A DNA stretch of 64,000 nt from Dyadobacter jiangsuensis (lineage in GTDB: Bacteria > Bacteroidota > Bacteroidia > Cytophagales > Spirosomataceae). The number at the start of each line of letters is the position of its first letter. The first letter of the stretch is position 1. The DNA is taken from NCBI RefSeq assembly GCF_003014695.1, contig NZ_PYAS01000004.1, positions 372,001-436,000 on the forward strand. Direction: 5' to 3'. The notes beneath the pieces were generated by a model. It saw nothing but the letters and a program-made list of their open reading frames with translations, had not been told where the DNA came from and searched no databases. Shown here piece after piece: positions 51,266 to 60,680 of this stretch. The position numbers and the translations under genes were made by a program.

Positions 51266-52795
51266 CTACCTTGTTCCGCCCCATTCTTTACTCTGCTCGA
51301 TTTTCGTGTTTTCCAGTTCCAGCAAGGGAATCGGAAGAATTTCGTGCTTGCCAGCCACAAAACCTTTCGGTCCGAGCACGGCCGCCGCATCGCCCCAGCG
51401 CACGAGGTCCATCCAGCGATGGCCTTCGCCCGCGAGTTCCAGGCGGCGTTCTTTTTTGATGTTTTCAAATGTTGCCGCTACGGGTTTCAGCCCCACACGG
51501 GCGCGTACCGCATTCAGGAGGGCAGCCGCGCGGGTGAGGTCGCCTGCACCGCGTACGAGGGCTTCCGCTTCCAGCAAATAGGTATCGGCCAGGCGGGTAT
51601 CGTACATGTTCTGCGGGAAGTTCAGCTCGGGAGCACCGGCGCCGGTCCAGCGGTCGGATTGCCGTCCTGCGAATTTTTCGAGGAAATAGCCCGTATTCAT
51701 ATAACCCTTCTCATAGCTCACGGCGCCCGCTTTTTCGAGGCTGTCGAGGTTGGCGATGGTTGCTTTGTAGCGCGGATCGAAATGGATCGCTTCAAACAGC
51801 GAAGGTGTGACGGGCAGGAAGCTCCATCCCGAAACGTAGTCCGGCGCGGTGTCCGACTTACGGTTGTAGCCGCGCGGGCCGGTAATGATGTTCATCACAT
51901 TGCCCTCGGTACACGACACGCAGCTCCATCCACCGGCAGAGGTGTTGGTATACGAAAGCTCAAAAATAGACTCGCTGTTAAACTTGTTTTTGGTTTTGAA
52001 CAAGTCGCCGAAATTGGCAAGCAGCTTGTAGCCATAGGCATTGTTGCCGCCCGGGGTGCCGTTTACCTTAGCCAGCTCCTGCGCCGCCTGGGCGAATTTG
52101 TTTTGATACAAATACGCTTTCCCCAGAATAGCATGTGCCGCGCCTTGTCCGACGCGTCCTCCCTCGGTAGCCACGTTAATGGTAACCGGCAGATCAACAA
52201 TCGCTTCCGACAAATCTTTCTCGATTTGTGCGTAAACCTCCGCCGGAGAGGCTTGCAGCACATCGTACATTTCCTGGGTAGAAATCGTGCGCGTGAAAAG
52301 CGGCACATTCCTGAACAGCCTTACCAGCTCGAAGTAGAAATACCCGCGCAGGAATTTGGCTTCGGCCGTGTAGCGCTTTTTAAGGGTTTCATCCATCGGC
52401 ACCGCAGGGAGTTTTTCGAGAATGGCATTCGTACGGAAAACGCCCGAAAAGCCTTTTCTCCATAATTCTCCCTGTGGTCCGGTGGTTGGGTTTAGGGTAT
52501 AGTTGGAAATGACCTGGAAATCCATGATGTCGCTCGGACCGCCGCCGCCCGCATAATGGTCGTCGGAGGCAGCGTTCATGGTCGCAATGGTAGAAACGTA
52601 GCCGTTACCCTGCCAGCCTACCACGTCGTAAGCCGCCACGAGGCCGTTGAACGCCTCTTCCTGGTTGCGGTAATAGTTCGCTTCGAGGTTCAGCCCTTTG
52701 GGTTTTACGTCCAGGAAGCTGTCGGAGCAGGACATGAGCTGCAAACCGGCGGTAAATGCCAGCGCAGTCACGAATTTGTTATATCTCAATTTCAT
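51266..52795 (-). CDS. SusD/RagB-family lipoprotein (pair 3)
   Basis: A 509-residue surface lipoprotein from the ATG at 52795, which starts a signal ending at LMSC (Cys23), followed by SDSFLDVKPKG; six further upstream codons are open from a TTG. The TPR core has AEAKFLRGYFYFELVRLFRN, and the C-terminal half has YLLEAEALVRGAGDLTRAAA and KERRLELAGEGHRWMDLVRW. It is the binding partner of the SusC encoded 18 bases upstream and belongs with the GH30 enzyme in a small glycan-use locus. Confidence 0.94.
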   Translation of the reverse strand: MKLRYNKFVTALAFTAGLQLMSCSDSFLDVKPKGLNLEANYYRNQEEAFNGLVAAYDVVGWQGNGYVSTIATMNAASDDHYAGGGGPSDIMDFQVISNYTLNPTTGPQGELWRKGFSGVFRTNAILEKLPAVPMDETLKKRYTAEAKFLRGYFYFELVRLFRNVPLFTRTISTQEMYDVLQASPAEVYAQIEKDLSEAIVDLPVTINVATEGGRVGQGAAHAILGKAYLYQNKFAQAAQELAKVNGTPGGNNAYGYKLLANFGDLFKTKNKFNSESIFELSYTNTSAGGWSCVSCTEGNVMNIITGPRGYNRKSDTAPDYVSGWSFLPVTPSLFEAIHFDPRYKATIANLDSLEKAGAVSYEKGYMNTGYFLEKFAGRQSDRWTGAGAPELNFPQNMYDTRLADTYLLEAEALVRGAGDLTRAAALLNAVRARVGLKPVAATFENIKKERRLELAGEGHRWMDLVRWGDAAAVLGPKGFVAGKHEILPIPLLELENTKIEQSKEWGGTR

Positions 52796-52813
52796 TTTAT
52801 TCGTATTAATCAA

Positions 52814-55800
52814 TTAAAAACCAATGTTCAAACCTACCATGAAGCTGCGCGCCTGCGGGTAAATGCCCTTGTCGATGCTCAGCACGCTTCCGCCTATCTC
52901 CGGATCGTAGCCGGTGTATTTGGTGAGGGTAAACAGGTTCTGGCTCATTACATACACACGTGCCTTTTTCATGGCCACTTTGCTGATGATCGATGTCGGC
53001 AGCGAATAGCCGATTTGCAGCGTTTTCAGACGGAAGAAGTCGCCTTTTTCCAGGTAGAAGCTCGATGGATTCTGAAAGTTCTTGTTCGGGTCACCGTTCA
53101 CGATACGTGGGAACGTAGTGGAAGTTCCCGGGCCCGTCCAGCGGTCGAGCGCGTCGGTTTGCCAGTTGGCATTGGCGATATCGAGGCGGCGAAGGCCCTG
53201 GAAGATCTGGTTACCCGCCACGCCCTGGCCGAATACCACGATGTCGAAGCCTTTGTAAGCGGCATTCAAAGTCAAGCCATAGTTCCATTTCGGAGTCGGG
53301 TTACCGATGAACGTGCGGTCGGTTTCGGTGATCACGCCGTCACCGTTGAGGTCCTGCCATTTGAAATCACCCGGTTTGGCATTCGGCTGGATTTTCTTTC
53401 CTTCGGCAGACACGTGCGCATCCACTTCTTCCTGCGTCTGGAAAATGCCCTGATTTACATAGCCAAAGAATGAACCGATCGGCTGGCCCACCTGGGTGCG
53501 CGTAATCGGGGGCGCTCCCTGGAAGCTCGCGCCGCCCGACAAATACTGCACACCATTACCTAGGTTTGTTACTTCATTCTTGATATAGGAGACGTTTCCG
53601 TTGACAGAGAAATCAACTTGCCCGAGGCGTTTGCGGAAGCCCAGTTCCAATTCCACCCCTGTGTTTTTCATATCGGCAATGTTGGCGGCAGGGTTCGAAA
53701 TAGCGCCTACGTAGCCCGGAATGCGCGGATTTTGGAGAATATCCTTGGTGGCTTTTTTGAACCACTCGAAAGTCACATTCACATTGTTGAAGATCGTCGC
53801 ATCGAAACCGATGTTGGTCTGGCTGGTCTGTTCCCATTTCAGATCCGGGTTCGCAGGGGCATTGGGGCTGTACCCGATGATGTAGCTGCCCGAGGTACCG
53901 ATGGTGTAGTTACGGCCGCTGCCGATGGTCGACAGGTAAGCGAAATCGCCGATGCCATCATTACCCACCACGCCGTAACCGCCGCGGAATTTCAGGAAGT
54001 TAACCGCATTATTGGTCGGGAAGAAAGCCTCACGCGACAGCACCCAGCCTAGTGAGAACGACGGGAACACACCGTATTTGTGATTGGAACCAAAGCGGGA
54101 GGAACCATCACGGCGAACCAATGCCTGCACGAGGTACTTCTCGTCAAAATCGTAGTTCAAACGTGCGAAAAGCGAGCTAACCGTGTGTTTTGCGCCTTCG
54201 GAACCATCCGAGTTACGCTGATCGGCCGGTACCTTGAAGTTCAGCGAAGCGTCGTCGAAGTTGTCGGCAGGAACGTTGAAGAACGTCACGCTCGTCATGC
54301 GGGTGTTGTTGTCCAGGTATGCACCTTGTCCGAGCAATACATTCACATTATGCAGGCCGAATCCGCGCGTGTAGGAAATGGTGTTTTCCAGGTTGTAGTC
54401 CAAACGGCGGTTGTTGGTACGGTTGAAGCTGGTCTGTGAAACGATCGAAGCCGCATTCAGGTATGAAATAGGCGTGAAGCTCTCGTTGCCCCAGAACGCC
54501 AGCTTGCTGCCGATGGTCGATTTCAATTGCAGTCCTTTGATTGGCTCGGCCATGAGGTAAGCATTGCCCACGATGTTGTCCGACCAGCTGTAATTGCCCA
54601 AACGGTTTTGGATATACGCAAGCGGGTTGCTCATTTCCTGACCAACCGCCTGTGAAATACCGTAGGGGTTGCCATTGGCGTCGCGGCGGATGCCTTTGTT
54701 GGTGTAAGGAGCTGCGCCGGCCACCGCAGGGTCGGTGAGGACTGCCGGTGTGATCGGGTCGAGGTTGATGGCAGAACTCAACGGGCCGCCGAACTCGCTG
54801 TTCGTATTACCCAAGCCCACTGATTTATCGTGCGCATAGCCGAGGTTCTGGCCGAATGTAAGCCATTTCGCGAGTTTATGCTCCGAGTTCAGACGAATGC
54901 TTGTCCTTTTATATTTAGAAATATCGGTCGCTACGATACCTTCCTGGTTGAGGTAACCCAATGAAAGATAGAAGGTTGACTTGTCGGATCCGCCGCTGAT
55001 GCTCAGCTCGTGGTTCTGGCGTTTGGCGCTGTTGTTGAAGATCAGCGACTGCCAGTCGGTACCCTTGCCGAATGCGGCAGGATTGGCGTATGGAGCCGGT
55101 TGGCCTGCATTCACGGCCGCTTCGTTACGGATCGTGGCGTATTGGGTCGCGTCCAGCAGATCGAGCTTCCGCGCTGGCGCCTGCACACCGATGTAGCCAT
55201 TGTAGTTCACGCGAATGCCGCCCGCTTTGCCTTTTTTAGTGGTAACCAAAATTACCCCGGCCGCAGCACGCGCACCGTAAATGGCCTGGGAGGCAGCATC
55301 TTTCAGTACTTCAATCGACTCAATATCAGATTGGTTCAAGTATCCGATACCGCCATTGTCGACCACCACACCATCCACTACATACAATGGATCGTTGTTG
55401 TTCAGCGTCGTGACCCCGCGTACACGCACGGTTGCGGCCGAACCCGGCTGGCCGGAGTTTGAAGCGATTGTAAGGCCGGAAGTCCGGCCTTGCAACGCTT
55501 CTTCCAAACGGTTAATCGGCATTGACTGTAAGTCGGAGGCCTTCACGCTCGAAATAGCGCCCGTAACGACGCTTTTCTTTTGCGCACCATAGCCCACCAC
55601 TACTACTTCATTGAGGTTATCGACGGATTCTTCGAGTTCAACGTTGATTTCGGATTGGTTACCGACGGGGACTTTCTGAGTGATCATCCCGATGAAACTA
55701 GCTACCAGGACGGAGTTGGGTTGCACCTCGATCGAGTAATTACCGGTTGCGTCGGTGATTGTCGCGTAATTGGTGCCTTCTACTACCACGGTAGCGCCTA

Positions 55801-55924
55801 CCAGCTCTTCGCCCTTTGTTTTGACAGACACTTTGCCTTTGATGACCCGGCTTTGGGCTAAGGCGGTCTGTACCAGGCCATATAGCATCAGCACACTACA
55901 TAATAGTACAATTTTTCTGCTCAT
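52814..55924 (-). CDS. SusC/RagA-family TonB-dependent receptor (pair 3)
   Basis: A 1036-residue outer-membrane importer. The ATG at 55924 begins the signal peptide (IVLLCSVLMLYGLVQTALAQ); the open frame above it is not signal-like. A carboxypeptidase-regulatory-like domain is at about residues 27-110, and the plug at about 115-235 has LYVVDGVVVDNGGIG, NQSDIESIEVLKDAASQAIY and VILVTTKKG. The barrel ends in GLNIGF. There is no STN domain, so control is not by a FecR/sigma pair. The promoter carries two copies of the motif also found before GH30. Confidence 0.95.
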   Translation of the reverse strand: MSRKIVLLCSVLMLYGLVQTALAQSRVIKGKVSVKTKGEELVGATVVVEGTNYATITDATGNYSIEVQPNSVLVASFIGMITQKVPVGNQSEINVELEESVDNLNEVVVVGYGAQKKSVVTGAISSVKASDLQSMPINRLEEALQGRTSGLTIASNSGQPGSAATVRVRGVTTLNNNDPLYVVDGVVVDNGGIGYLNQSDIESIEVLKDAASQAIYGARAAAGVILVTTKKGKAGGIRVNYNGYIGVQAPARKLDLLDATQYATIRNEAAVNAGQPAPYANPAAFGKGTDWQSLIFNNSAKRQNHELSISGGSDKSTFYLSLGYLNQEGIVATDISKYKRTSIRLNSEHKLAKWLTFGQNLGYAHDKSVGLGNTNSEFGGPLSSAINLDPITPAVLTDPAVAGAAPYTNKGIRRDANGNPYGISQAVGQEMSNPLAYIQNRLGNYSWSDNIVGNAYLMAEPIKGLQLKSTIGSKLAFWGNESFTPISYLNAASIVSQTSFNRTNNRRLDYNLENTISYTRGFGLHNVNVLLGQGAYLDNNTRMTSVTFFNVPADNFDDASLNFKVPADQRNSDGSEGAKHTVSSLFARLNYDFDEKYLVQALVRRDGSSRFGSNHKYGVFPSFSLGWVLSREAFFPTNNAVNFLKFRGGYGVVGNDGIGDFAYLSTIGSGRNYTIGTSGSYIIGYSPNAPANPDLKWEQTSQTNIGFDATIFNNVNVTFEWFKKATKDILQNPRIPGYVGAISNPAANIADMKNTGVELELGFRKRLGQVDFSVNGNVSYIKNEVTNLGNGVQYLSGGASFQGAPPITRTQVGQPIGSFFGYVNQGIFQTQEEVDAHVSAEGKKIQPNAKPGDFKWQDLNGDGVITETDRTFIGNPTPKWNYGLTLNAAYKGFDIVVFGQGVAGNQIFQGLRRLDIANANWQTDALDRWTGPGTSTTFPRIVNGDPNKNFQNPSSFYLEKGDFFRLKTLQIGYSLPTSIISKVAMKKARVYVMSQNLFTLTKYTGYDPEIGGSVLSIDKGIYPQARSFMVGLNIGF

Positions 55925-56008
55925 AAATGTTAGTATTAAAATTAGTAGAAGTGGCAAATGACCTTTGCCCAATTAATTATTGAAAAAGTAATACTTGCGT
56001 ATCGCTGA

Positions 56009-56016
56009 CAAAGGTA
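56009..56016 (-). promoter_or_regulatory. -7 box of susC (pair 3)
   Basis: The minus strand reads TACCTTTG. A TTG lies about 17 bases upstream of it. It is 84 bases before the ATG, and 35 bases separate it from the nearer GTAGTAATGTAG motif. Confidence 0.6.
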
Positions 56017-56046
56017 GAGGCGCAAAGAGGCAGCAACGCAGCAAAT

Positions 56047-56117
56047 CATTACTACATTACTACCTCATATTGCACAAGTGAAATGTTTTCACGGAAAAAT
56101 CACCCCTACATTACTAC
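56047..56117 (-). promoter_or_regulatory. Two GTAGTAATGTAG motifs upstream of susC (pair 3)
   Basis: Plus-strand CTACATTACTAC occurs at 56052-56063 and 56106-56117; a further overlapping CATTACTAC starts at 56047. The copies are 54 bp apart, close to five helical turns. The proximal copy is centred about 55 bases upstream of the inferred transcript start, typical of an activator site. The distal copy is framed by ACCCCT (56103-56108) and AGGGGT (56125-56130). Confidence 0.65.
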
Positions 56118-56172
56118 TACAATGAGGGGTTTGCTGGTTATTTATTGACAAAAAGTAGGAGGATTTTGACTT

Positions 56173-58905
56173 TTAGCCCGCAGTGACATCCATTTTAGCG
56201 ATTACTTCTTCGAGGTCAATACCCTCGCCCAAAACCGGTCTGAAAAGGTCGCCTTCGCGCTGAATGCGCTCGATCGCATTGTAAATCGTGAAGTCTTTCA
56301 GTTGCAGCCCCTTTTTTACCTCTTCCCAATGCAGCGGCATGGAAACGGTGGCGCCGGGTTTCGGCCGCACGGAGTAGGGCGCCGCGAGCGTCGCTTTGGG
56401 CCGGTTTTGCAGGTAGTCGATGTAGAGTTTGCCTTTGCGGTTTTTGGTAAGGCGCTCCACGCTGGTGAAATCGGGGAGCTGCTGCTGTACCTGCCCTGCC
56501 ACCCATTCGGCGAAGAGCTGGCATTGGTCGTAGCTGTATTTCGCACCGAGGGGAATGTAGATATGCAGGCCCGTCGAGCCGGATGTTTTGCAATAGGAGG
56601 GTACACTCAGCGAATCCAGGAGGTTTTTGATCGCCCGGGCAGTTTCGATCACCTGCTCGAATGTGTTGCCGGTGTCGGGATCGAGGTCGAGCAGGCACCA
56701 ATCGGGATTATCGGGTGTTTCGATGCGGCTGTTCCAGGGGTTCACGTCGATGGCGCCCAGGTTGGCCATGTAGAGCAATGTGGCTTCGTCGTTGCAAAGG
56801 ATGAAATTCTTGTGCTCGCCCTCTGTAACGTAAGGTGTCGTTTCGATCCAGTCGGGTACCTTGCCGGTGACGTCTTTCTGGTAAAAACTCTTGCCTTTGA
56901 TGCCGTTGGGGAAGCGGTTTAAGGACAATGGCCGGTTTTCGAGGTAGGGCAAGATGAATGGCGCCACCTGGTAGTAGTAATTAATCAGCTCGCGTTTCTG
57001 GATTTTGTCGTCGGGCCAGTACATTTTACCCAAATTCGAGAACTTAACTTCGTGCCCGTTGATTTTCCGCACCTGCGTTTCCTCTTTGGGATTCAAAAGC
57101 GTTTTTCTTTTAGCCTTTTGAGGTTTTTTGATGATTTCTTTCCCTGTATTTTCAGGTTCGTCCACGATGCCTTCCGCAGGTTTCTCAATTTCCCGCACCA
57201 CTTCTTTCGCCGATTTGTCTTCCCGCATGCCCTCGAATGACGGGTGCCTGAACACGCCGTCGGCTGTGATTTCGGTAAAGCTGATCTCGCAAACGAGTTC
57301 CGGTTTCAGCCAGGTAGCGTTCGCGTGCGGCGGGTTCGGGCGGAAGCGCGAAGGCTTGTTGTAATCCGGTGTTTCCTTGAACGGGCTCTTTTTGGTAACC
57401 AGAGGTTTGAAAAGCGCCAGCATTTCTTTCTGCTGTTTTTCCTTAAAACCGGTTCCCACTTTGCCGACATAGCGCAGCTCACCCTTTTCATAAGCCGCCA
57501 AAAGCAATGCACTGAAGAGCTTGGAGGAACCCTCGTTGAGCGTATAACCGGCAATAATTACCTCTTGCCGCTTGTTGATCTTGATTTTCAGCCAATCGCG
57601 CGTGCGGATGCCCGGATAGTATTCACTGTCTGATTTTTTGGCCATAATGCCTTCGAGGCCCATCTTTTGGGCGGCTTCGAAGAATGCCTTGCCGTCGGCG
57701 GCGACGCTGTAACCAAGTTGTACCGGACTGTTTTGATCGACAATGCTTTGTAAAATTGCCTTTCGGTCAGTTAATGGCAAGTGTATGAGGCTTTGACCTT
57801 CCATCCAGAGAATGTCGAATGCGTAATAGACCAGCTCGCCGTCGGCCTCACTCCGCCAGTTTTGTAATGCATTGAAATCGGAGAGGCCGTTTTCATTGAT
57901 GACCACAATTTCCCCATCGATCACGGCATTGATCTTCCATTCCCGCAATTGCTGATAAACCGGGTAAAACTTGTCATTGAAGGATTTCCGGTTCCGTGAT
58001 TGCAAACTGACCTCGCCCTTGTTCAGGTAGGCCAATGCCCGGTACCCATCCCATTTGACCTCGTATTCCCAACCGGGATCGTCAAACGGGCCATCGACCA
58101 GCGTTGCCAGCATGGGCTGCATATCATCCGGAAACTTTTGCTTTTTACCCTTTTTCAGAATGGTCGTTATGTCGACGTCCGGACTTTTTTTTTCTGTGGC
58201 TGCGTCTTCCGCAGGATCTTTGGCCTCTGTTTTCGTCGATTTCGATTTATCGGAGCCTTTGGTCTTCGACGATTTTTTCTCCTCATGGTTACTTTCCCAA
58301 ACTGCATCACCGGCCTTTTCAATGCTGTTCAGCGTCCGGCGGGAAATGGCGGAGCGGTCTTTTTCGGTAATGTCGTCCTCAGAAGCATATTTGTCGCGGT
58401 GCTTGATGAGCAGCCACGCATTCTCTTCCATGCCTTTCGTTTTCACCAAAGCATATTCTCCCTTCAATTTCTTGCCATTCAGCCGCACTTTCAAGGATCC
58501 TGAGTACAATTCTTTCAACGCGAGCTTCTCCTGCGCCCTTTTTCCCTTAACACCTTTCAATTGACCGTTCTTTTCTTCCAAAGGCTCGTAAGTGCCGAAA
58601 TCCCAGACCATCACCGTTCCCGCGCCGTAGTTGCCTTCGGGAATAATGCCCTCAAAATCCTTGTAGTCGTAAGGGTGGTCTTCCACCATCATAGCCAGCC
58701 GCTTCACCGACGGGTCAGTCGACGGACCTTTCGGGACTGCCCAGCTTTTGAGTACACCATCCATTTCCAGCCTGAAATCGTAATGCAGGCGGGTAGCATC
58801 GTGTTTTTGTATCACGAAAATGAGCTCGTCCTTGGCTGCTTTGCCGCCTTTGGGCTCCGGAGTTCTGTCGAAGGAACGTTTTTCGTTGTATTTGGAAAGG
58901 CTCAT
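56173..58905 (-). CDS. ligD: DNA ligase D, three-domain non-homologous end-joining enzyme
   Basis: A 910-residue cytoplasmic enzyme in the order phosphoesterase, ligase, polymerase. The 3'-phosphoesterase domain is at about residues 1-165 (FVIQKHDATRLHYDFRLEMD, MMVEDHPYDYKDFEGIIPEG). A charged linker rich in Lys, Ser and Asp spans 200-255. The ATP-dependent ligase domain is at about 265-590, with the adenylation motif YEVKWDGYRALAYL and DGEIVVINENGLSDF. The primase-like polymerase domain is at about 615-905 (WCLLDLDPDTGNTF, YCKTSGSTGLHIYIPLG). It repairs double-strand breaks with Ku, but no Ku gene is in the window. Confidence 0.95.
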   Translation of the reverse strand: MSLSKYNEKRSFDRTPEPKGGKAAKDELIFVIQKHDATRLHYDFRLEMDGVLKSWAVPKGPSTDPSVKRLAMMVEDHPYDYKDFEGIIPEGNYGAGTVMVWDFGTYEPLEEKNGQLKGVKGKRAQEKLALKELYSGSLKVRLNGKKLKGEYALVKTKGMEENAWLLIKHRDKYASEDDITEKDRSAISRRTLNSIEKAGDAVWESNHEEKKSSKTKGSDKSKSTKTEAKDPAEDAATEKKSPDVDITTILKKGKKQKFPDDMQPMLATLVDGPFDDPGWEYEVKWDGYRALAYLNKGEVSLQSRNRKSFNDKFYPVYQQLREWKINAVIDGEIVVINENGLSDFNALQNWRSEADGELVYYAFDILWMEGQSLIHLPLTDRKAILQSIVDQNSPVQLGYSVAADGKAFFEAAQKMGLEGIMAKKSDSEYYPGIRTRDWLKIKINKRQEVIIAGYTLNEGSSKLFSALLLAAYEKGELRYVGKVGTGFKEKQQKEMLALFKPLVTKKSPFKETPDYNKPSRFRPNPPHANATWLKPELVCEISFTEITADGVFRHPSFEGMREDKSAKEVVREIEKPAEGIVDEPENTGKEIIKKPQKAKRKTLLNPKEETQVRKINGHEVKFSNLGKMYWPDDKIQKRELINYYYQVAPFILPYLENRPLSLNRFPNGIKGKSFYQKDVTGKVPDWIETTPYVTEGEHKNFILCNDEATLLYMANLGAIDVNPWNSRIETPDNPDWCLLDLDPDTGNTFEQVIETARAIKNLLDSLSVPSYCKTSGSTGLHIYIPLGAKYSYDQCQLFAEWVAGQVQQQLPDFTSVERLTKNRKGKLYIDYLQNRPKATLAAPYSVRPKPGATVSMPLHWEEVKKGLQLKDFTIYNAIERIQREGDLFRPVLGEGIDLEEVIAKMDVTAG

Positions 58906-58921
58906 GGCGGTACGGGGAATC

Positions 58922-58980
58922 GGTGGTCAGAGATTGTCATTTGTGGTCAGGTATTGTATGAGCGAGTCAGGAGGTTGTCA
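58922..58980. repeat. 20-bp minisatellite related to the 42.3 kb repeat
   Basis: GGTCAGAGATTGTCATTTGT (58924-58943) is followed by the related GGTCAGGTATTGTATGAGC and GAGTCAGGAGGTTGTC. The unit matches the inverted arm GTCAGGAATTGTCATT at 42327-42342. It lies upstream of the ligD start. Confidence 0.65.
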
Positions 58981-58994
58981 AGCCACCGCAAATT

Positions 58995-59122
58995 CCGTCA
59001 GGGATGTAACAACAGAAAATACGTCGACGCTATCACGGTGCATTGTTGTTTCATGCCCAAGGGCATTTAGCGAAATACACATTAGCTTGGTTTGCTACCA
59101 GTATTACATGCCTAACGGCATT
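58995..59122. repeat. Nested repeat element, copy B
   Basis: It carries the same modules as copy A in a different arrangement: CCGTCAGGGATGTAACAACA (58995-59014), then TGTTGTTTCATGCCCAAGGG (59044-59063), then GCTACCAGTATTACATGCC (59094-59112) with TAACGGCATT. It fills the gap between divergent ligD and the cyclic-nucleotide-domain kinase. ATTCATTCAATC 8-mers related to the 30.3 kb repeat follow at about 59128. No gene is seen in 58906-59256. Confidence 0.75.
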
Positions 59123-59256
59123 TAGAATTCATTCAATCATTTGCCGTCTCGCGGTGACTCGCTCAATCATTCAACTGCGAACAGCAATAACTGTGCCGAT
59201 TAAGTGCCGATTTATTTCGAAATTGGCCCGTTAACTCATTATTACTGCATTTGCTC

Positions 59257-60657
59257 ATGAAGGATATCACTGTTCAGGACTTGCTGGCTATCGAGGTTTT
59301 TAAGGATGTGCCTGAGGATCAGTTGCAATGGATGATCGACCGCAGCCGGCATTATGATTTGCAGGAGGGCGATATGATGATCCGTCCGGGAGAGCCGCTG
59401 GTAGGCACGCACGTCATTTTTTCGGGCCGGATCGAGCTGTACCGGCTTCAAAACAATACCAAACAGATCATCGCCGAATTGTTGCCGGGTACCGTCACGG
59501 GCGCTCTGCCGTTTTCGCGGGGGAAAATAGCCATTGCTTACGGGGTGTGCCTCGAAACCGCTCAGCTGATGACTTTTCCGAAAGAGTTATTACGGGATCT
59601 CGTGACCTCGCATTACGAGCTCACGCAGGCGCTCGTGATCGTGATGACCTCGCGCGTGCGGGAATTCACCGAACTGGAACAGCAGAATGAGAAGATGATG
59701 GCGCTCGGGAAGCTTTCAGCGGGATTGGCGCATGAGCTGAACAACCCGGCAGCGGCCATCGTGCGGAGTTCGGCCTCGTTGAAGGAGCATTTGCTTATGC
59801 AGCCCGATTCGTTCAAATCGCTGCTTTCGATCCATTTGTCGCACGAGGAAATCGACCTTTTGAATAATAAAATGGTGAGTTTGCTCAACAATTCCAATCG
59901 CCCGGTGTTGTCGATGATGAAGCGCTCGGAGAAAGAGGATGAAATCCTCGATTGGCTGGACCTGAACAATATCGACGGCTGCGAGGACATTGCGGATAAT
60001 CTCGTCGAATTCGGGGTAGGAGAAGCCGACCTGGAAGTGCTGAAAAGCAAAATCAACCATGAGGATCTGTCGCCTGTGCTGACGTGGATCAATAACAGCC
60101 TGACCACCGAGCGAATGGTGGCGGATATTCAGGAGGCGTCCAAACGCATTGCCGAACTTGTAGGCTCGGTGAAGACCTTCACACACATGGACCGCGGAGG
60201 TGAGCGCGAGTACGTGGACATTCATGTGGGCATCCGCAACACGCTCATTATGCTGAATTACAAGCTGAAAAAGGGTAATATCAAAGTGACGGAGGATTTT
60301 GACCTGACTTTGCCGCCGGTGAAAGCGATGGTAGGCGAGCTCAACCAGGTTTGGACGAACCTGATCGACAATGCGATCGACGCGCTTGAAAACCAGCCCG
60401 AGGCGGAATTGACCCTCATTACCCGGCGCGACAAGGAATTTGTGAAAGTGACCGTGTGCGATAATGGTCCGGGCGTTCCGGCCGAGATACGTTCGAAGAT
60501 TTTCGACCCGTTTTTTACGACCAAGTCGGTCGGGAAGGGTACGGGACTGGGACTCGACGTCGTGAACCGGATCGTGCGCCAGCACCGGGGCACGGTGACG
60601 CTGCATTCGCAGACCGGGCGTACCGAATTTGTGGTATGTTTCCCGTTTAATGGATAA
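59257..60657 (+). CDS. Cyclic-nucleotide-binding-domain histidine kinase
   Basis: A 466-residue soluble kinase with no membrane segment (ATG at 59257; the frame opens at a TTG two codons earlier). The N-terminal Crp-like cyclic-nucleotide-binding domain is at about residues 5-125 (DMMIRPGEPLVGTHVIFSGR, LLPGTVTGALPFS). The NtrB-like dimerisation segment has LSAGLAHELNNPAAAI (His159). A helical insert spans about 185-300. The HATPase_c domain has NQVWTNLIDNAIDALENQ, VCDNGPGVP and GKGTGLGLDVV. The likely partner is the receiver fused to the flavoprotein in the next gene, 35 bases downstream. The ligand could be a nucleotide or a redox signal. Confidence 0.9.
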   Translation: MKDITVQDLLAIEVFKDVPEDQLQWMIDRSRHYDLQEGDMMIRPGEPLVGTHVIFSGRIELYRLQNNTKQIIAELLPGTVTGALPFSRGKIAIAYGVCLETAQLMTFPKELLRDLVTSHYELTQALVIVMTSRVREFTELEQQNEKMMALGKLSAGLAHELNNPAAAIVRSSASLKEHLLMQPDSFKSLLSIHLSHEEIDLLNNKMVSLLNNSNRPVLSMMKRSEKEDEILDWLDLNNIDGCEDIADNLVEFGVGEADLEVLKSKINHEDLSPVLTWINNSLTTERMVADIQEASKRIAELVGSVKTFTHMDRGGEREYVDIHVGIRNTLIMLNYKLKKGNIKVTEDFDLTLPPVKAMVGELNQVWTNLIDNAIDALENQPEAELTLITRRDKEFVKVTVCDNGPGVPAEIRSKIFDPFFTTKSVGKGTGLGLDVVNRIVRQHRGTVTLHSQTGRTEFVVCFPFNG

Positions 60658-60680
60658 TTTTAATTCTCAACTCATATTTA

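Noticed and set aside
51344..53473. Long plus-strand frames opposite SusD and SusC pair 3
   Set aside because: Both sit antisense to unmistakable SusD and SusC sequences and read as low-similarity, Arg/Val/His-rich shadows.
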